From Podocnemis expansa (taxonomy: Eukaryota > Chordata > Testudines > Podocnemididae), in the NCBI GenBank assembly GCA_007922195.1, contig ML682116.1, positions 2,490,543 to 2,554,542 of the forward strand: DNA of 64,000 nt, in the 5' to 3' direction. The notes under the pieces are model-generated. The model searched no databases. It saw only the letters and a list, made by a program, of their open reading frames with translations, and was not told the origin of the DNA. Position numbers and translations under genes: made by a program. Every line of letters begins with the position of its first letter. Position 1 is the stretch's first letter. Of the stretch, positions 47,921 to 60,100 are shown piece after piece.

Positions 47921-49844
47921 GCAGAGAGCCTCTTGGGTGTGCTGGTGCCCAGGGAGCATGGAAGGGTGAGGAGGGACAGGGGCAGAGAGGATGACAATAG
48001 GAACAGGAGCTAGGAAGGATGTTGAGGACCTGAGCAGGATGCATGGAGAACAGCAGGGGAGGATGGGGACAAGGTCATGAGTTGGGGAAAGGGGAAACAG
48101 GAAGAGAGAATGGGGTCAGGCCAGGATCCAGGAGAGAGAAGATGGGTCTAAAACTGCTACTAGTTTGGATGCCTCCCGGGGAAGCAAGCATTCAACTGTC
48201 AAAAGATCCGAGGAATGAGTAATGGTGAACGGTGTGGACTGTATGTGTGGAAGAGTTGCTGGAACCCAGCATCCCCAGGTAGTTTGGTCCCCCAGCTCTG
48301 GTCTCAGGGGAGGAGACTGCAGGCCTCTAAAACAGTTAAATAAAATACATAAAATATTCTCCATCTTGATACAGTCAAAAAAAACTTAATAGAATGCTGA
48401 TAATCAGGACAGCTGCTTAAGTGAGACAAAATGCAGAGAACCAATTTAATCTTATTACACGCAATGTGTGACACGCCACTTTCATGGGACAATCATAGTT
48501 ATCCAAGTTGCTTTGTCGGGATATCTTTAGGTTTTAATTACCCTGTCAATTACAATTAAATGTATTACTGTGACAGTGAAATGCTACACAGATTGCTCAT
48601 GGCTTCTGTTCTTCGCCTGTTTGCATCCATCAGTCTTGAATGAGGAAGACTTTACACATTTTCTTGACATGGACACTAATGAGCCTCTAGTGAGAGGTAA
48701 GCTGTGTCAGAGGAAGAGATGCCAGCAGCTGTACAAAGAACCCAAATAATGGCACAATGGAAAAGCAGAGAAGAAGAGTTTACTGCCAGATTATAGTGGA
48801 ACACTCCTCTGTTTACCAAAAGGAAAAGAATGGACTTAGCTGGTGACTGAGAAACAAACTGTTCAGCGCAGACTGCTGTGAAAAATACCATGGCCATCTT
48901 TGAAGAAAACAAAGCAAAATTATAAAATATACTTAATTATATGTCACATACAATGATAGCATTTACAGGGAAAGAATTAAGGACCAGCTTATTGGCATAG
49001 GTAATTAGCATAATGCTACTGCAATCAATAAAGTTACATTGATTTGTGTTAACTGAGAACATGTCTAAATTTCTGTTACATGGGGATAGCATTTTGGATC
49101 ACCTTTGTTTTGTTTTTTTGTGAGTCCATCAGTGACTCGAGACACTGTGTCCAAATCCACCAAATCCAAATCCACTGTAGACAGCTAAATCAGTCATCTT
49201 ATAATATAACCTGGACTAAATTCAACTAATTATTAAAAGGAATTTTGACTTATTGTCAAAATGAAAATTATCAATATTATATGTGTCACAGATTTAAAAC
49301 ACCTGTATGGTACTGTGTAATCTAGTAGCTGGTTATAGGACCCAGAATCCTAGTTCTGTGAAATCTGTCACTGCAACATTTCAACTCCATGACTGGAGTC
49401 AGGGTGGGGTGAACTTAAATAAGGGTTGCAGGACTGGTTTTAAAAAGATATTGTCAGGTATAAAAATTGCATGTTAAAAATATTTGTCATGAGCTACTAA
49501 TCATCACAGAAGACAAAACTGAAAAACTTTTAAAACAATCAGCACTGATTCTCATGGTTTCTATTACTGGTTCTCCACATCATTTAGCTTGGGCAACAAA
49601 AATAGGCTGTGTCAGTGTCACTTATATTTCTAAACAGTTTCTGTTTCAGGTTCCCATATACAAATCTGCAGTACTTGGACTGGAAACATGAAAAGGGGAT
49701 GATAAAATTCCTACAATAACTATTTTAATTCCATTACTCCATAAAATCATATCTTTTTATATTAGACTTTGTCTACACTTTCATAAATAGAACCCCAAAA
49801 ACCCTTCCTTCCAAATTTAGGACCCAAACTACTTGGCAATGTTC
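47921..49844. other. unique DNA
   Basis: No gene or transposon boundary recognised across this 1.9-kb stretch. 47930-48120 is G-rich. Confidence 0.35.
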
Positions 49845-49852
49845 CTTTAAAC

Positions 49853-50038
49853 CAGTGGTTTTCAAACATTTTTCTTGGGACCCATTTGAAAAATGTTATT
49901 TATGCCCATGACCTTACAATTGCATCTTTAAGCAATGCATTCCAGTCTTTTGGTGGTGGCAGCAGGGTGTGCCACGATCCTGTACTTGAGGGTCTGCAAC
50001 CCAGTACTGGGTCCCAACCCTAAGTCTGAAAACCACTG
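49853..50038. mobile_element. hAT MITE, 186 bp
   Basis: Termini CAGTGGTTTTCAAAC and GTCTGAAAACCACTG are inverted. Flanking 8-bp duplications CTTTAAAC are perfect (49845-49852 and 50039-50046). Non-coding. Confidence 0.9.
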
Positions 50039-50046
50039 CTTTAAAC

Positions 50047-50390
50047 ATTTTATTTCCTTCAGTCCACACATACAGCTCCACCATTAATGTCACTGGGAGT
50101 TCCATCATAGTTCAAGGGTAGTAGATTGCCTGAAGAATGTGTAAGACTATAATAACGTGTGCTTACTAAAGGAAGAGCTTTACAGTGGCTAGAAATGCTT
50201 CCTTTTTTGGAAAAAGTACCATCCCTTTTGCTGTCCCCAAACAAGCGACTGCATACCCACTCATTCATCAGGATTGCAGATACTGACTGATCACAAAAAT
50301 GGGCACTCCCTCCCCATTCTTCTGCATAAGTCTGAGGGCAGACTCTGACAAACTGCAAAGGATTAAGAAAAAAAGAATTTGTGGTCTATA
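50047..50390. other. unique DNA
   Basis: No feature recognised. Confidence 0.3.
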
Positions 50391-50400
50391 CCACTCCATT

Positions 50401-50476
50401 CATAGAATCATAGGGTTGGAAGGGACCTCATAGGTCATCTAGTCCAACCCCCTGCCAGAGGCAGGACCACTCCATT
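50401..50476 (-). mobile_element. very short CR1 3' end with flanking repeats
   Basis: CATAGAATCATAGGGTTGGA, then AGGGACCTCATAGGTCATCT, then AGTCCAACCCCCTGCCAGAG is the reversed CR1 terminus, almost identical to the end of the CR1 at 43484-45298. A 10-base direct repeat, CCACTCCATT, lies at 50391-50400 and 50467-50476. The first seven bases of the second copy also belong to the CR1 sequence itself. Confidence 0.85.
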
Positions 50477-52999
50477 GTGATATATGAAAATGGCCATACA
50501 AATTATTCATGTGGAGGAAGGGAAGGTTTGTTTCTTTCCATTACTTTTAAAATTAATATTCTTGATATTTATAATTTAACTTCACTGTTTTTGTTGGAGG
50601 ACTCTTTGGAGGGTGAGCGCAAAGTAGTGACAGCACACTATCTAGCCTCCAGAGAGGCACAGAGACAACTGAGCACCTTCCCTGCAGACCCTGTGTCACC
50701 CTGAGCACAGGGATGAACAGCATCATCGCTACCCCTGTAGCTTCACTGTGTAAAAACTGTAAATCAAGGCAAATAGATTTCTTTCTTTTCAGCAGAAACG
50801 CTGTACATGAGTGATCTACTGGCCTGCTGAATCATTACAGTTTATTAAGAGGCAAGTCTTTGCTCAGTACACTTAACCTGTGTAAACAGAAGATCCTCTG
50901 TAGTGGCTGGGAGAAACTGATGAATCCCCATCTTGGAACACACCACCAGTACAGGCTCTCCATAATCAATACTGGCCAACTCTGTGCTATTCTTATGCAA
51001 GCCTTGAGTTAGCAGTGGATCTAGCTAACAGCAATTTCACCACATATCCCCACCATTTACCAAAACATCACACACTTCAGTCCCAAACCTCTGATAAGAC
51101 TCTATCTTTACTCTGCCCCAGTTCACTAAGTATTTACTATGGAGACATCAGACAAAATAGCAATTGCACATTCATAACCATGTAATGTTGTAGAAATAAA
51201 GTGTCTGAAGAAGAATGCAGTCAGAGGATAGATGTCTCCAGATTTTTTTTTTTAAATTAATGTTGCAGCTCTAACCAGTTTAGATTAAAGTGTTTTCACT
51301 GATGGTATGCTGAAAGTTTCAAAGATGTTGTCCTATATAAAATTAAACCCTATTACTATTCAGCAAGTGAGAAGCTATTTCCTTAAAGTCAGGGGCCTCT
51401 TTAAGAGGTGCCAGAAGGAAAAGGCTAGTGTTTTGTGCACAGGCAGACAAGAAAAAACATCTCAGAGGAAAATGTTAGCCTCAAATTAATTTCTGTCAGG
51501 TTTGATTGAAAACTCACACATATCTGTCCATTGGAGGTTTGTGACCTGACTCTGCTTGAATGAGATTTGGTAATCAAATAGAAGATCCTACACTACATCA
51601 TACCAGTTTCACGCTAGGCAGTAAATAGCAGTATAAATGCATAATAAATAAGAATTCAATTAGAACAAGTGGATTTAATAACATGTATAGGTATGCACAC
51701 ACACAAGATATGTACATATCTATGTGATCACTGTGCAGTTTTATTTTTTTCTCATTGAATTAAAAAAATCCATCTTAGCAATAAAAATCAAAAATAACTC
51801 CAAGACAAATATTGTGCTAATGGCTTACTGGTTCCTCCATAGTTCAAATGCATCAAAATGGATTTGCCACTACAAACTATTAAAACTAGAAAGCAGTGCC
51901 CAATTCTTCATTTCTTGTGCACCAGTGGAAATTTTAAGAATGTAAATAGTGCTGGATCAGTCACCAAATCTTTTCTTGGATTTAATCTAGTCCTATTATA
52001 AAGGTGTATGTGGCAATATGTGAGTTTAGAAAACAAGTAGGTGATATGACATAGAAACTGATATTATCCAGCAGAGGAAATTCATACTTTTCATTATATT
52101 CGCCCTAGCAAAACAAAACATTAAAGTTAAAGGGCTTTTCATTTTTTAAAAAACAAATCTTACTTCTTCACAGTAGTGTGGCTGATCTCTCTATAAACAC
52201 AAACACATGGGGCCTTGTACTTATTTATACCCAAGGTCCCTTTACACCACTGTGCAGTGGAAAGAGGATTTAAAGAAGAGCCAAACTTAACCTACATACA
52301 ACTAAAGGCACATTTCCCCCGACAGACCAGTGTAAAGCAGCCTTGGTATAAAGAAGAATCAGGGTCTTTCAGCATGGAAGCCAAGAGATTCACTAATGTA
52401 ACTAGTGTTTTGGCCTTTGAATCAGTGCTCTCCCATACACAATTTAAAACCAAGTCCCAGTTCATTTTAAAGTACTTCTTTTGTAGGATTTGATTAATAT
52501 ACTAGTGGCCTACCAATTTCTACCTTCCAGAAGAGCTCACATTAGTTCACTGGGCTTGAATTTTTGAGGTCTAGTACTCTATCATGAGACAATAGGAAAA
52601 GGAGAAAACTAGAAATTGTTTCATATTGCATGCCCATAAAAGCCCTACTACCATTTCTCCTTCTCAACCTTCTCTAATTTTCCCCAATCGTAAATACAGA
52701 TCCTGTTCTCTTCCCAGATAGTTGCCTAACCTTCTCTAATTTGCTCCCCTCCTTAGTTCACTCACTTTAAAAAGTTTGCTATTTCAATGCAAAATTGCCA
52801 TTTTTTTAGCCATTTTTCAATCGTATCTAGTGGCAAGTGACCTTCCTGCTCTATTCCAGAAGTTCACATTATGGAAGTTTATCAGAAACCTCCGCACAGT
52901 TGACCACAAGGCTTCACAAAATCCACAGCTGCCTTGGAAGAATCCAGCTGAAAGTGCAAGAACATTACAGAAACTGGATTAATTGACCAACAGAGGACA
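50477..52999. other. mostly unique DNA
   Basis: No gene. 52205-52375 carries a decayed palindromic trace (TTTACACCACTGTGCAGTGG and AGACCAGTGTAAAGCAGCC) of the old reptilian fold-back type. Confidence 0.35.
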
Positions 53000-53007
53000 C
53001 TAAGGAT

Positions 53008-53124
53008 TAGGGAGACCAGCTGTCCCATTTTTATAGGGACAGTCCTGATATCTGGGGCTTTTTCCTATATACCTATTACCCCATCCCCTGTCCAAACTTT
53101 TTCATTTGCTACCTGGTCACTCTA
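53008..53124. mobile_element. hAT-like MITE, 117 bp
   Basis: The left end TAGGGAGACCAG and the right end CTGGTCACTCTA are inverted (9 of 12 matched). Flanking 8-mers CTAAGGAT (53000-53007) and CTAAGGGT (53125-53132) match at seven of eight. The interior CCCATTTTTATAGGGACAGT and CCTGATATCTGGGGC identifies a repeat common in turtles. Confidence 0.7.
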
Positions 53125-53128
53125 CTAA

Positions 53129-53388
53129 GGGTATGTCTGTCTATACTGCATTAAAACCCAGTGGCCTCACTGTGCCAGTTCACTTGGATTTGTGAGGCTT
53201 GAATTAAGTGGCTGTTTATTTGCAGTGCAGATGTTCAGGCTTGGACTGAAGCCCAGGCTCCAGGACCCTATGGTGGGAGGGGCCTGAGCCCAAACCTGAA
53301 CAACTACACCATAATTAAATAGCCCCTTAGCCTAAAATCAGCTAGCAAGGGCCAGCCACAGGTTTTTAACTGCAGTATAGACAGACTA
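53129..53388. mobile_element. palindromic Harbinger-type MITE, 260 bp
   Basis: The left end reads GGGTATGTCTGTCTATACTGCA and the right end is its inverted partner (TGCAGTATAGACAGACTA); quoted in part: TGTCTATACTGCA / TGCAGTATAGACA. TAA flanks both sides (53126-53128 and 53389-53391). Internal arms (CCCAGGCTCCAGGACCCTAT centre) make the whole unit one long imperfect hairpin. It is a different subtype from the TTCGAA copies. Confidence 0.8.
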
Positions 53389-53391
53389 TAA

Positions 53392-55074
53392 ATGAAAAAA
53401 ATCAGTGGAATCTTGGAAGCTGTGGAATCCATACATGTTATCCTTCATTCAAAGCAGGATTGTTATTATTATTTACTATGACATTCATATTATAGTAGTA
53501 CCCTAAGGCCCATTTAGAACTGCATCCACATAGTATTTGATGCTGTAGAAACACAGTAAGATATAATCCCTGACCCACAGAACTCACCATTGAAAGAGGT
53601 AAGAAACAGAATAAGGGTAGGAGGAAAGGACGCAACATACATGTAATAGGATCAGGGTGGTCATTTTAACTGGATGTACTTTTGCCATACTTGTGTAATT
53701 TATATCACAAATTCAATTTCCATAGTCTTTTGGTGTGTGTGTAGGGGGGCTCTGAGTTAAAGTGGGAGAGGAGAAAAAGCACATTGTCATCAATAAGTGT
53801 TAAAACAAATGGAAGAGCAGGGAGTTAGAAAAGGAAGAAGACAGAGGAGGGAGGCTGGCTGAGGAACAGCATAGTAAGGAATGCAAGACCAGGCAACCGA
53901 AAGGGCAAGACAGAGGGGGAACATCATCCAGTGGCAATGCAGCGAATGAAGGGGAAATGTCCCATGTCTAAGAATCAGACTTAAGTTGATGATAGTCTCA
54001 GGAGGGTGAGAAGACTGCTGCTGTTCCCTATTTAGAGTGAGGGAGAGGAGTCTTCTGGGCCCAGTGGGTAGGTCCAGGTTGGCGCAAGTTGCCTGGAAGG
54101 GTCGGTGGCGGGGGTTGCTCCAATAACCTCAACTGTAGCTATTGTGGGGAAAGTGTTGTGAGGTCTGCTAGTTCATCTGGTGGGAACTCCCCCCAGTGAC
54201 CTATTTCACATGTATATGTACACTAGAGAACAAACTAAGAAATAAAGGATGGATGTAAAAACTATACGAAACTGCTGCCAGCATGGACCTCCCTGTGAAA
54301 AGAGCACTGCAGTGGCTGTTAGGAGAAGGTCACAGTGGACTGGTGGGAGAGCAGTAGTCAGTCCTGTCTACCATGGTAGGGTGAGTAAAGGGGAAGCTCT
54401 TCTGATCCACTGCCTTGTTAAATTAAAATAAAAAAAGTAAAATGTAAAGCACTCAGGAATGAACACTGCAATCTAGCACACAAATCTCCTGGAACGCTGG
54501 CTTTGCTGAAAGTCTTGGGCCTGATTCTTCATTGCTCTACACCTTGTGGAGTCATTTACATTTGCTCAAAAAGAATGCATAGCTGATGTTGCCATTGTTG
54601 ATGTAACAACCTTTTCTATCCACTTTATATTCATGCTGCTGAGATCTAAGAATAGCTAGACAGTTGTATATTTTTAAAATGGTGGATCCCCATTCTTCTG
54701 TGACAGGAATCTAGAGAGGCTACTAAAGTAATTATGCTGCCACTGGCTGTTCCCTTCTACCTGGCACTACTTCCACCACCACAGTCCTGCTCTATCTGAG
54801 GAGAAAAAAAGAACAGAGAGAGAGAGAGAGAGAGAGAGAGACACTCCAGGCTCTACCTGCAGCAAATTCCACCAACTGCCTGATCCTGAGGGACTCGTGC
54901 AATGCAGAAAAGAAGTTCTCAGCTCCACTTCTTCAGATCTCATCCCCTCCTCAGCTGCAGAGTCCTGAAACACATGGAGGTGGCATGAAGTGGCTTCTGG
55001 GGATGTGTGGATCACACAGCAGGGTCAGTTATGCAACACCTATGCTTAGCTGAAGTATAGTGTCTTAAGGACCG
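53392..55074. other. unique DNA with a GA microsatellite and an old-repeat trace
   Basis: 53455-53625 resembles, reversed, the ancient repeat with the TTTGTACAGTG motif. A GA dinucleotide run lies at 54816-54841. No gene is recognised. Two purine-rich patches (53760-53960, 54010-54060) give spurious frames. Confidence 0.35.
54816..54841. repeat. GA dinucleotide microsatellite
   Basis: About thirteen consecutive AG units. Confidence 0.95.
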
Positions 55075-55605
55075 CACAGAATCTTAGAAAGTGGAAGGAA
55101 CCAATGAGAGGTCATTGAGTCCAGTCCTTTGAACTCGTGGCAGGACCAAGTTCACTCTTAAGCCATCCGTTACAGGTATTTGTCTAACCTGCCCTTAAAA
55201 ACTTTCAGTGATGGCGATTCCACAACCTTCCTAGGCAACTTATTCTAGTGGTTAATCACCCTGACAGGAATTTTTTTCTAATGTCCAACCTAAACCTCCC
55301 TTGTTTTAATTTAAGCCCATTGCTTCTTCTCCTATCATCGGTTGTTAAAGAGAACAATTTTTCTCCCTCCTCCTCTTAAGAATCTTGTAGGTACTTGGAA
55401 ACTGCTATCATGTCTACTCTCAACCTCATCTTTTACAGACTAAACAAACATAGTTCTCTCAATCTTTCCTCAGAAGTCAAGTGTTCTAGGCCTCTAATCA
55501 TTTGTGTTGCTCTTCTGTGGACTTTCTCCAGTTTGTCCACATCTTTGCTGAAATAAGGCACCTAGAACTGGACACAATACTCCAATGTAGGCCTAATCAG
55601 CATGA
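55075..55605 (-). mobile_element. old CR1 LINE, 3' end
   Basis: On the minus strand, broken translations read [41 protein letters not shown], and further on KLPRKVVESPSLKVFKGRLD, the C-terminal part of CR1 reverse transcriptase and its untranslated end. Several stops and shifts interrupt it. The 3' end is CACAGAATCTTAGAAAGTGG AAGG. It is clearly more diverged than the CR1 at 43484, showing at least two CR1 ages in the window. Confidence 0.85.
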
Positions 55606-56178
55606 TGACATACCGATGATGTAACATACAGCAGCAGTTAAACTGCTCTAATTCATGCTTTGGACACCACAGACTAACCCACAGTATCAAGGAATTTTAG
55701 CTGGCTGCCTGACAGCCCTGCCTTCTTTTATGCCACTTGAAGCTTCATTACATGGAAAAACTGACTCCAAGCCTTTCTTTTAAATAAGTACAGACTGTCT
55801 ATTATTTTACTCATATCTATGACATATAGAACTTTTATATTTGCTTATCTGGGTTGAAAGACAGGTTGGTGAGATTTATGGAAAAAATTGAAGAACGTAT
55901 ACGTGCCATAATAGTTGATGAGCATATGTGTGGGGAAGAGTGGGGAAGCACAGGTATGGTAACTGATGATTTTACCAGTGGTTTCATGTGAAGTGGGATT
56001 TTCATCTCACAGAGATCTTGTTACATGAAACTCATCTTTTTTTAAGTGATTTTCTAGCCCTCATGGTAGCAGAAAAAAGCTTGAAAATGTGACCCATGTG
56101 AAACCTGTGGCTCAAAATCCAGAAAGCAAATAAAAAACCCAATATGAATTTCTTTAATTATGATTTTACGTCAATCTC
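55606..56178. other. unique DNA
   Basis: No feature recognised. Confidence 0.3.
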
Positions 56179-56181
56179 ATG

Positions 56182-56695
56182 GGCTATGTCCACACTTAGA
56201 AGGGTAGTTCCAATTAACTTAATTTGAACTAATTAATTCAAACTAATAATGATTAGTTTGAATTAAGTTAATTCAACCTAAGATAACCGCACCAGAAACC
56301 CAATTCGAACTAGCATATCCATGGACAGGACTTGCTAGTTTGAATTAGGAGAGGGGCACCATGGTAGGTGTGGCAAGATGGTCCCCAAGAAGGGTCATGC
56401 CCCCACCCAATATATAAAAAGAGGAAGCCACCTGGGAAGAAGGTCAAAAAGTGTTAATTTGAATTAATGGTTAGTTCGATTTAACACAGCCACACTGGGT
56501 TAATTCAAACTAATAAGTTTGAATTAACCCTTACTTTGAAGTTAAGCAAGGTTTTATAACTTTGAAGTAAGCTTTCATTAATTCGAACTAAGAAATTCCT
56601 TGGTCCGAATTAATGAATGCCAGTGTGGCTATGCATTACGTTAATTTGAATTAATCCTCATTGATTCAAATTAAATTGTAAGTGTAGACACACCC
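56182..56695. mobile_element. Harbinger-type MITE, long subtype, 514 bp
   Basis: The ends are GGCTATGTCCACACTT and AGTGTAGACACACCC. ATG flanks both sides (56179-56181 and 56696-56698). Repeated TTAATTTGAATTAA-like palindromes replace the TTCGAA motif of the other copies. The core (GGGGCACCATGGTAGGTGTG, CCACCTGGGAAGAAGG) is shared with 35255-35757. Confidence 0.85.
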
Positions 56696-56698
56696 ATG

Positions 56699-57009
56699 AT
56701 GTTTTGGGGCCCAACTAATGATTTTTGAAAACAGGGTTTGGAAATACTTTTGATGCTTCACACTTAAACTCTAGTGGGTGTTTAAATGTTTTACTCAGTA
56801 TAGAAAATTATAAAACATATTTCCACCTGTTAAGTTGGGGATAGATAATATCCTGTTCTCTTTCTCAAAATCCCAACATTAACTAATTATGGATCCAGTT
56901 CTATGAGATTTTGAGCACCCACAACTCCCATTCAAGTCAGGATTTGCCTAGGTTTAGTTTAGTAACCTTATTTAAATGATATTCATAATCCTTTTTATTT
57001 TCCCAGCTT
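56699..57009. other. unique DNA
   Basis: No feature recognised. Confidence 0.3.
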
Positions 57010-57140
57010 GTCATTATAGTGGCTAGCACCTCTGCTTAACATGCAGAAGGTCCTGGGTTCAATTCCCAGGGGGTTGGACTCGATGATCTCACGAGGTCCC
57101 TTCCAGCCCTATGATTTGATTGATTGATTGATTGATTGAT
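57010..57140 (+). mobile_element. tRNA-Val-like SINE with CR1 tail
   Basis: The head folds like a tRNA: A box TAGTGGCTAGC (57017-57027), a perfect 5-bp anticodon stem TCTGC/GCAGA with loop TTAACAT (anticodon AAC, valine-like), and a perfect 5-bp T stem CTGGG/CCCAG with loop TTCAATT. It then runs straight into the CR1 terminus (GGGGTTGGACTCGATGATCT, ACGAGGTCCCTTCCAGCCC) and ends in a TGAT/GATT tetranucleotide tail (57111-57140). Such chimeric SINEs borrow CR1 machinery through the shared 3' end. Confidence 0.9.
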
Positions 57141-60100
57141 TATTACCATTAACTGTATGTATTTTTGTCCTCAGTGAGTTATATGCATTCAGATTTTAAA
57201 CAGAATAGGCACCTGGTCATTCACAAATCATAATGGTTGGCAGATCTGTTGTGGGTGAATCAGTTGTTTCTGAAACAAAATTTGTAATCAATGTTGACAT
57301 CACAGTTTCTGCAGGTCAGCTGAGTGACAAGCAGCTAATGATGGGCTTTCGAACACAACAGCCATGGAATGCTGCTTTCAATTAAATGAACTCTGCAAGA
57401 GTTCAGAAAAATTTCAGGGGGTTACACTGGTTTTTCATTTAAGTAGTGAAGTGCTTTACAAAGCAATACATTGGCTTCTTTGAATCAGGGAAGATTTAGA
57501 TCATTTGAACCACGTGAAGATGTGAGCTATCAACTGACTTTTGCTGGTCATTTTAAAAATGATGGCCCATCATTCGAGGAAAAAGAAAAATGTAATACAT
57601 GATCATTTCTAAAGTTACTGTACCAACAACTTAGTGGATTTTCCTGAAATATTTTGAATGAAGCAGCAGCTGTTTGGTTTTGTTATTGTTTGAGACATCC
57701 CAAGTGAGAGATGGCGCTGATAATCCTATATAGTTTGAATTTTAACCCATAAGGTCCTAAAACTTTAGTAGCAATGCCAGTGGCCAGCAACAGATTTGAT
57801 TAACAGCAAAAAGCAAAGCTGACTTCACAACAAAGCAAGGCGCTAAAATAATCTTGTTTTTATCCTGACAACCATGACTGTAGTATCTGAATCAAAACAC
57901 CTTCCACGTAAAGTCAATAGCCTAGCAAAGTCCTTCCTGGGCTCCACGTAACATGAAAAGTTAACTGCAAAGTCAAGGAACCTTGGAAGAACATTTAGTT
58001 ATTTTTATGCCTATCACCAAGTGTGCTGTGATGGCCAGAAAACCATCTACAAATGTTCAAAAGACAAAAGTAAGATTGAAATAAAAAATGAGAGTTAAAT
58101 GCAACAGTTAGGATCTGTCCTTCAACCATTACCTGTAAGAGTAAGGCTTACTCATTTCAGTCAAGATTGCAGGATCTGGTATATATTGTTCATAGGATTT
58201 CCTTTGTTTATTTATTCATCCTTTCTTTCTTTCTAATGACTTGCTCTCAGTTTATTTTTTTCAGGATTTTTAAAGGGCTGCTATTCCTGTAAGATAAAGT
58301 AATTATTTTTGTTAACTCAAAGCACAGTAGATTGGAATTTAAATCTTTTCTCCATGGCAAATGCAGACTGGCACATCTCACATTTCTACTTCCCCACATC
58401 TATAAAGTTTAACAGCAAGATTCAGAATTATTTTAGGCTGTTTGAACTCTGGCGTTTGGCTAAACTTGTAGAAGACACCACTACCTTCAACACACCAATT
58501 CTACATTTAATATGGCATGTACTGTGTACAGAGGGAAAGAGGATTATACAAAGGATGTCTAAAGTCAAATTGCAGGCTGCCAGAAAGCTTTTGCATTGCC
58601 ACTTCAAAAGAGGAACCATGACTCTTTCTGTCCTGTGGACAATAACCATCTTTAGATTTAAGAGAGTCCCAGTTTCTAGTGACTGTATTTGCTGTTTTCA
58701 TAATAACTGTGACTTTCATATTTTCACTTTACTTTTTTAGAAGCAGAATTTTTGCTGCTTCTGTCCAGTGAGTTTGAGTGTCTCATTATCTAGGTTTCTT
58801 ACTGGAGACATCCTAAGCATTGTTCCATCTCCGTTTTCTAAATTATCAAAAGAGCCAAAGTAGTAAGTAGAAGCCCAGAGAAAAAAATAATTAACAGAAT
58901 GTACAACTTAAAAATGTGTTGCTCATAAATATTAGTGCTTCTGTCCATTGAATTTTAAACTGCAGATCATAAAAAATAAAAGTGAGAATTAACAAATAAT
59001 ATTAACTTTTCTGAGTTCATCTAATTTAAGCAAACCAGAGCTGGTAAAAGAATGGTAAAGATAGACACAGTACTTGAAAACAGTTAAATATGTCTGTAAC
59101 ATCTCCTTGAATCTGGTTAAAAACAAACCATATCAACCAGCTCTATTCACAGGACGAAGTCAGTATTATTCCATGTAGCAGCAAAGGTCCTGGTCCAAAG
59201 CTCAAACAAATAGAATAGAGTCTTTCCAATCCATGAACTTTAGATCAGATCCAAAGAAAAAGCCATTCTTGCCTGTAACTCTAGCTAGCATAACACCATT
59301 TACTTGAGCAAGGGGAAGAAAGATGTGGCCCAAAATATGGTGGGAAAGCAGGGAGATGGTCAGTGCCAGATTTAGCCATAAGCCAAGTAACCATGGCTTA
59401 AGACCACGCATAATGATGGGCCTCTGAATATTCTGGAGATAAGTAAGAAGATTTATTGTAATTGAAATGGATAATGCAAATAATGCTTTACTGTAAGAGT
59501 TATATTTTATGTAGTTGTTTTTGTTGCATCTTTGCTTTTGTATAGATGAAAAAATAACAGTTTATCATTTATTTTTTTCATTATCCTTTCTGTTATAATG
59601 TAACACACTTTTTTCTCTTTATTTTTTTATGGTATGTGGCCTCTGAATCTTGACATAGTGTAGGGCCTCAGCAGAGGAACAAGATGGATCCTCAAGGGCT
59701 TCTCAGATTTTCATTCCTGCTTCTTAAACACCTCCTGTCCCCCATGAAAAAGTGCATCTAAATAGATTAAGTTAAATCAGAAAAAGGCACTCTTATTCCA
59801 CAATAAAGATGTCAAGATGGGGTTTATATTAAAAATATATATTCCAGAATAGGTATTTCAGTAAATTTTCAAGGGTAGACAATCCTTAAACATGTCTCTT
59901 TTAGGGACCACTCCTCTAAGGTGCGGATGGCCCTTAACAGCTCAGTATAACATGAGAGCAAGCCCTTGATATAGCTCTTCATTCGTCAGTCTTGATTAAT
60001 GTATCTCAAAGACATACAATTCCTCTGAACCCTAAACACTGTAGATGCAGAAGCTTCCTGTGTTAGTGCTTCAGAGGGAAAAGCTGTAAGTTAGTGTTCA

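Noticed and set aside
57010..57082. Possible functional tRNA-Val gene
   Set aside because: The tRNA-like head is fused to a CR1 terminus with a tetranucleotide tail, and the acceptor stem does not pair, so it is a SINE.
58309..58740. 143-codon open frame on the plus strand
   Set aside because: No recognisable domain and overlapping frames on the other strand. AT-rich DNA of this size can give such a frame by chance.
59358..59690. Possible hAT element starting CAGTGCCAGATTTAGCC
   Set aside because: No matching right terminus or 8-bp duplication could be found, so boundaries cannot be supported.
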